Source of the DNA: Monosiga brevicollis MX1
Lineage: Eukaryota; Opisthokonta; Choanoflagellata; Craspedida; Salpingoecidae
Direction: 5' to 3'
DNA length: 64,000 nucleotides
Assembly (NCBI RefSeq): GCF_000002865.3
Contig: NW_001865043.1
Location: forward strand, 761,203 to 825,202
Position numbers and translations under genes: made by a program. Shown one piece after another: positions 61,260 to 64,000 of the stretch. The notes beneath the pieces are model-generated. The model did not search any database. It saw only the letters and a program-made list of their open reading frames with translations, and was not told the DNA's origin. Position 1 is the first letter of the stretch, and each line of letters starts with the position of its first letter.

Positions 61260-64000
61260 ATGGACCCCAATGCCTCGTGGCCCGTGGATCCCTGGCTCCT
61301 GAGTGTGCTCACCGCCTTGAGTGGCTCCCTGTCAGCTCTCATCTATCAATATGTACGCACACCGTCGTTGTCCAAGGGCATCGACTCGGTTAAACTGCCT
61401 TGACTGCCTCAGCTGCGCCACTGTTTCGACCTGGTTGTCCTCAATCCTTCATCATTGTACCTTAGGCCTTGTTGAGCTCATTGTTATTGACTGGGACCTT
61501 TATCACCTTGGCCGTCTACTTGCAAGCCCGCGATGAACAACGGCGTCTCCGGACTCGGCTCAGCCTGGAGGACCATGCTAAGATTCGCAAGCGTGACATT
61601 GTTACTCTCTGGTTCAATCGTGTATGTCGGCACCGAGATCCTTCTGATCTTCTTCCGCAACGACCTCCACACACATGTCATGTCAGATGTCCCGTCCCTT
61701 CGCTTGACTTGCTCATCGGCAGTTCGATGGTTTGGTGGGTGCCGCAGGTCGTGCGCCGGGCCTCCAAAATGACGCGGACAGAGTCCATCGTCTTCCCAGG
61801 CGCCATCAACCCTGCGACCGTCCGTGGCAAGAAGTACGGGCCTTTGCCTCTCCGCCTCTCCCGACCCACTTTTCGTACAATAACACAGACACACACAGAC
61901 ACACAGACGCACGGCCCATCGTCGTAAACGCGAATGGTTTGCCCCTCACAAGACTTGCAACAATCAGACCCCGCATGCGGCAAATTGCTCGCCGTGTCAT
62001 GCGCTTGATCAAGAACAACCCCCGGGAAAACTTGCTGCTTCCCAAGGCCCCGGAACACAGTCTCCTCGAGCCTCAGGTACACGCGCAGTTGAGTTTGTTC
62101 TCACAACTCAATGCGAGCCATCGTGGGCGCCCCAACCTTTTCCTCTCTCGGGGGTCTGGCTAGTTGGTCGTACACTCACAAGGCTGGCCACGCACATCCC
62201 TCATAGGCTGATCCCAAGGGCGTCGAGGACCTTGATCCCCAATCAGCCCAAGCCAGGTCAGTCGTTGCACAGAAATGAAGCCTCTACCTTGTTGCTTGTC
62301 TGCAATCGTGGCCGATCCGGTTGACTGCACAGGCTCACTTGAGCACTTGTCCATGGTTGCGGATATTTGACCACTCAGACTAACATTGCGCTCTCTGCGT
62401 ATTTTCGGCTCTTTTGAAGACGCCGTCTTCGATGAACTGTCCGTAATTACTCGCTTCTATCCTTGCTTCCTTCTTGAGCATTTTGACCGATGCGCACACA
62501 CACATGAGCGCGTGTGTTCAGTCTCAGTGACCTTTCTGCTTCTGACAAACGTGGGTGCCCACACATTGGGCCGTTCTCTCTTGAAACTTTAGGGCCAACC
62601 ATCTTGAGACGGTTCATTTGGATAGAGAGCAGTACCTCTTCAAGGTAGAGGCCCCGATCCATGAGCAACCGCCGCGTTTGCTCACTTGCTGGTCAAGAAA
62701 CGTAACATGCTCATCCCTGCAATCCGGGTTGTTGATCCTCCCTTCTGGCCCTGTACACGTTTCATTTCTACGTAGATTGGCGAGCAGGACAACTCGGTCT
62801 TCATCGTCCAGCAAGGTACCTTCTCATCCTGCGCCCCACCACACTTTGTGAGCCACAACCACTCATTCATGACAACTTCATGACGCGTCCGACTCGTCAC
62901 AGGCGTCATTCAACTCTTTTGCGTGCATCCGGGCAAGGAGAAGGAAGACCTCCTCCTATCCACCCTGGGCCCTGGTGAACACGTGTCATCACTCGTCAGC
63001 ATTATTGAGCACCTTGCGGGTGTAGATTCAGAGTACAAGACTGTGTTTGCCCGTGCAGCCGCGAATGACACTCAGGTGCGCCCTATCTTTGGTCGCCTTG
63101 AGTTCATGTCCCAGGCGTTCGCACCAGGTCCATGCAGGACCTCGGTGCTGGCCACCACTCACAAGACTCTTGCGGTTGTCTTTCTGCCAGGTCATTCGAA
63201 TTCCAATTGCAGGATTTCGTGCGGTGGTCTCCCGTCACCCAGCAGCGTATCAGCAGCTTGTGCAGGCTGTGACGCTGCGTACCCAACGTGTGACCTTTGT
63301 CGCCCTCTTTCGATTCCTGGGTATGTCTTTTTGTCCCAAAGTCCGCCCTTTTCTTCCAGCTTTCGTGTAGAGCTCCTCCTTGCGCTCCATCATGGCGCAG
63401 GCGGCAGAACTCACCACGACTTGCCCAATCTCACAATCTTCAACAACATTGTAACTTAGGCCTATCGGCCGAGCTGACTCATCCAGGCGTGCGCAATGGC
63501 AAGGGGGTCACACCCATCCGCACGTCCACCGCTACTGGCGTTGAGTTTGAAGCGCCCTCGGATGACTGTTTTGACACCATGCGCGGTCCGTACTCGGCAA
63601 ACGCTTTCCATCAAAATCAGGGGCTTTGCTGGATTGATCGTTGAGCGCAACGGCTCCACGCTGACCCCGCGTGCCGTGCTGGGTGCCCATTGTCTGGAAC
63701 ATCAAATTGCTTAGATCGCGAGGAGAGCCCAAAGATGCGCCGCAACATTTGCAATGCAGTGGCCAAGCAGCTGGGCCTCGTAGAAGAAAGCTGGTCCCAG
63801 TTGCTTTTTGATCAGACCAAGTTTGAATACCTCGAGCCGGGCGACGAGCTCATCGCCGGCGTGAGTACTCATCGATCCTCCCGTCCCCGACACTTCTTCT
63901 CTGTTTGGTCCATCTGTTTGCTTCCTCTTCTTCCTTGCCAGCATTATCGGTGGAGACTCTCCATCCTCCCCCCCCCCCCCCCTCGCGCGGAAGGCCTTGA
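61260..64000 (+). CDS. Neuropathy-target-esterase-like phospholipase (PNPLA6/7), 5' part
   Basis: Partial: the gene runs off the right edge. Clear exons are 61260-61352, 61466-61621, 61748-61833, 61968-62076, 62207-62256, 62903-63075, 63191-63320, 63460-63585 and 63715-63860. Two further coding blocks, about 62379-62440 (LRSLRIFGSFEDAVFDELS) and 62590-62645 plus 62779-62817, belong to the same domain, but their exact joins are unresolved. The N-terminus has a membrane segment (WLLSVLTALSGSLSALIYQY, continuing in exon 2). Next is a basic, NTE-type region (KKPRMRQIARRVMRLIK). The first cyclic-nucleotide-binding-like domain follows: EQDNSVFIVQQG, LGPGEHVSSLVSIIEHL, ending QRVTFVALFRFLGLSAEL, which matches the QRVTFLALHNYLGL segment of PNPLA6. 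The patatin catalytic domain with its Gly-x-Ser-x-Gly serine would lie beyond 64000, so activity cannot be judged here. Such enzymes deacylate lysophosphatidylcholine at the ER. Confidence 0.85.

Overview
This is nuclear eukaryotic DNA from a compact, intron-rich genome. Introns are mostly about 50-170 bp with GT-AG ends. The gene set is close to that of animals and includes a full-length HYDIN, so a motile flagellate is likely, and it also carries a vitamin B6 glutaminase (PdxT) that animals have generally lost. Together with an LRR receptor-like kinase, this points to a choanoflagellate such as a Monosiga-like species. That assignment is inference; no rRNA or marker gene is present. One run of 50 Ns (9090-9139) shows this is a draft assembly.

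Layout. On the + strand at the left are an NF-X1-type zinc-finger/R3H protein (205-4026) and an ABCF-family ATPase (4388-7355). Next, on the - strand, is a very large armadillo/SPRY membrane protein of unknown function (16294-7587). A mitochondrial ribosome recycling factor (+) and RAD51 (-) converge. RAD51 and HUS1 (+) form a head-to-head pair of DNA damage genes sharing about 0.5 kb. HUS1 converges on a PDE9-like cyclic nucleotide phosphodiesterase (-). A 2.2 kb gene-poor interval full of microsatellites follows, then a 101-residue two-helix membrane protein (+) and a UQCC2-like complex III assembly factor (-), an LRR receptor-like TKL kinase (-), and NUBP1/Nbp35 (-). NUBP1 is divergent from an SGF11/ATXN7L3 SAGA subunit (+). 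On the - strand come an intronless NYN-domain putative RNase, PdxT, and HYDIN, which spans 15.5 kb and is predicted at about 4,779 residues. They are followed by mitochondrial aspartate aminotransferase (-). The window ends inside a neuropathy-target-esterase-like gene (+) whose catalytic domain lies beyond position 64000.

Exon models were built by hand from splice sites and reading-frame continuity, checked by phase arithmetic and by family length. RAD51 comes out at 339 residues, NUBP1 at 325, GOT2 at 425, HUS1 at 290 and PdxT at 223. Two models stay partly unresolved: the large armadillo/SPRY gene, which has an apparent frameshift near 14836, and the NTE-like gene between 62257 and 62640.

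The genes are mostly unrelated housekeeping functions: translation, recombination and checkpoint, Fe-S assembly, respiration, chromatin and cilium. Points that deserve a second look are a kinase with a greatly expanded activation segment, a HYDIN whose nucleotide-binding loop looks degenerate, a NYN protein with a KH-like head lacking the GXXG loop, the unidentified armadillo/SPRY protein, the retained PdxT, and the consistent sense-strand pyrimidine bias of intron repeats.
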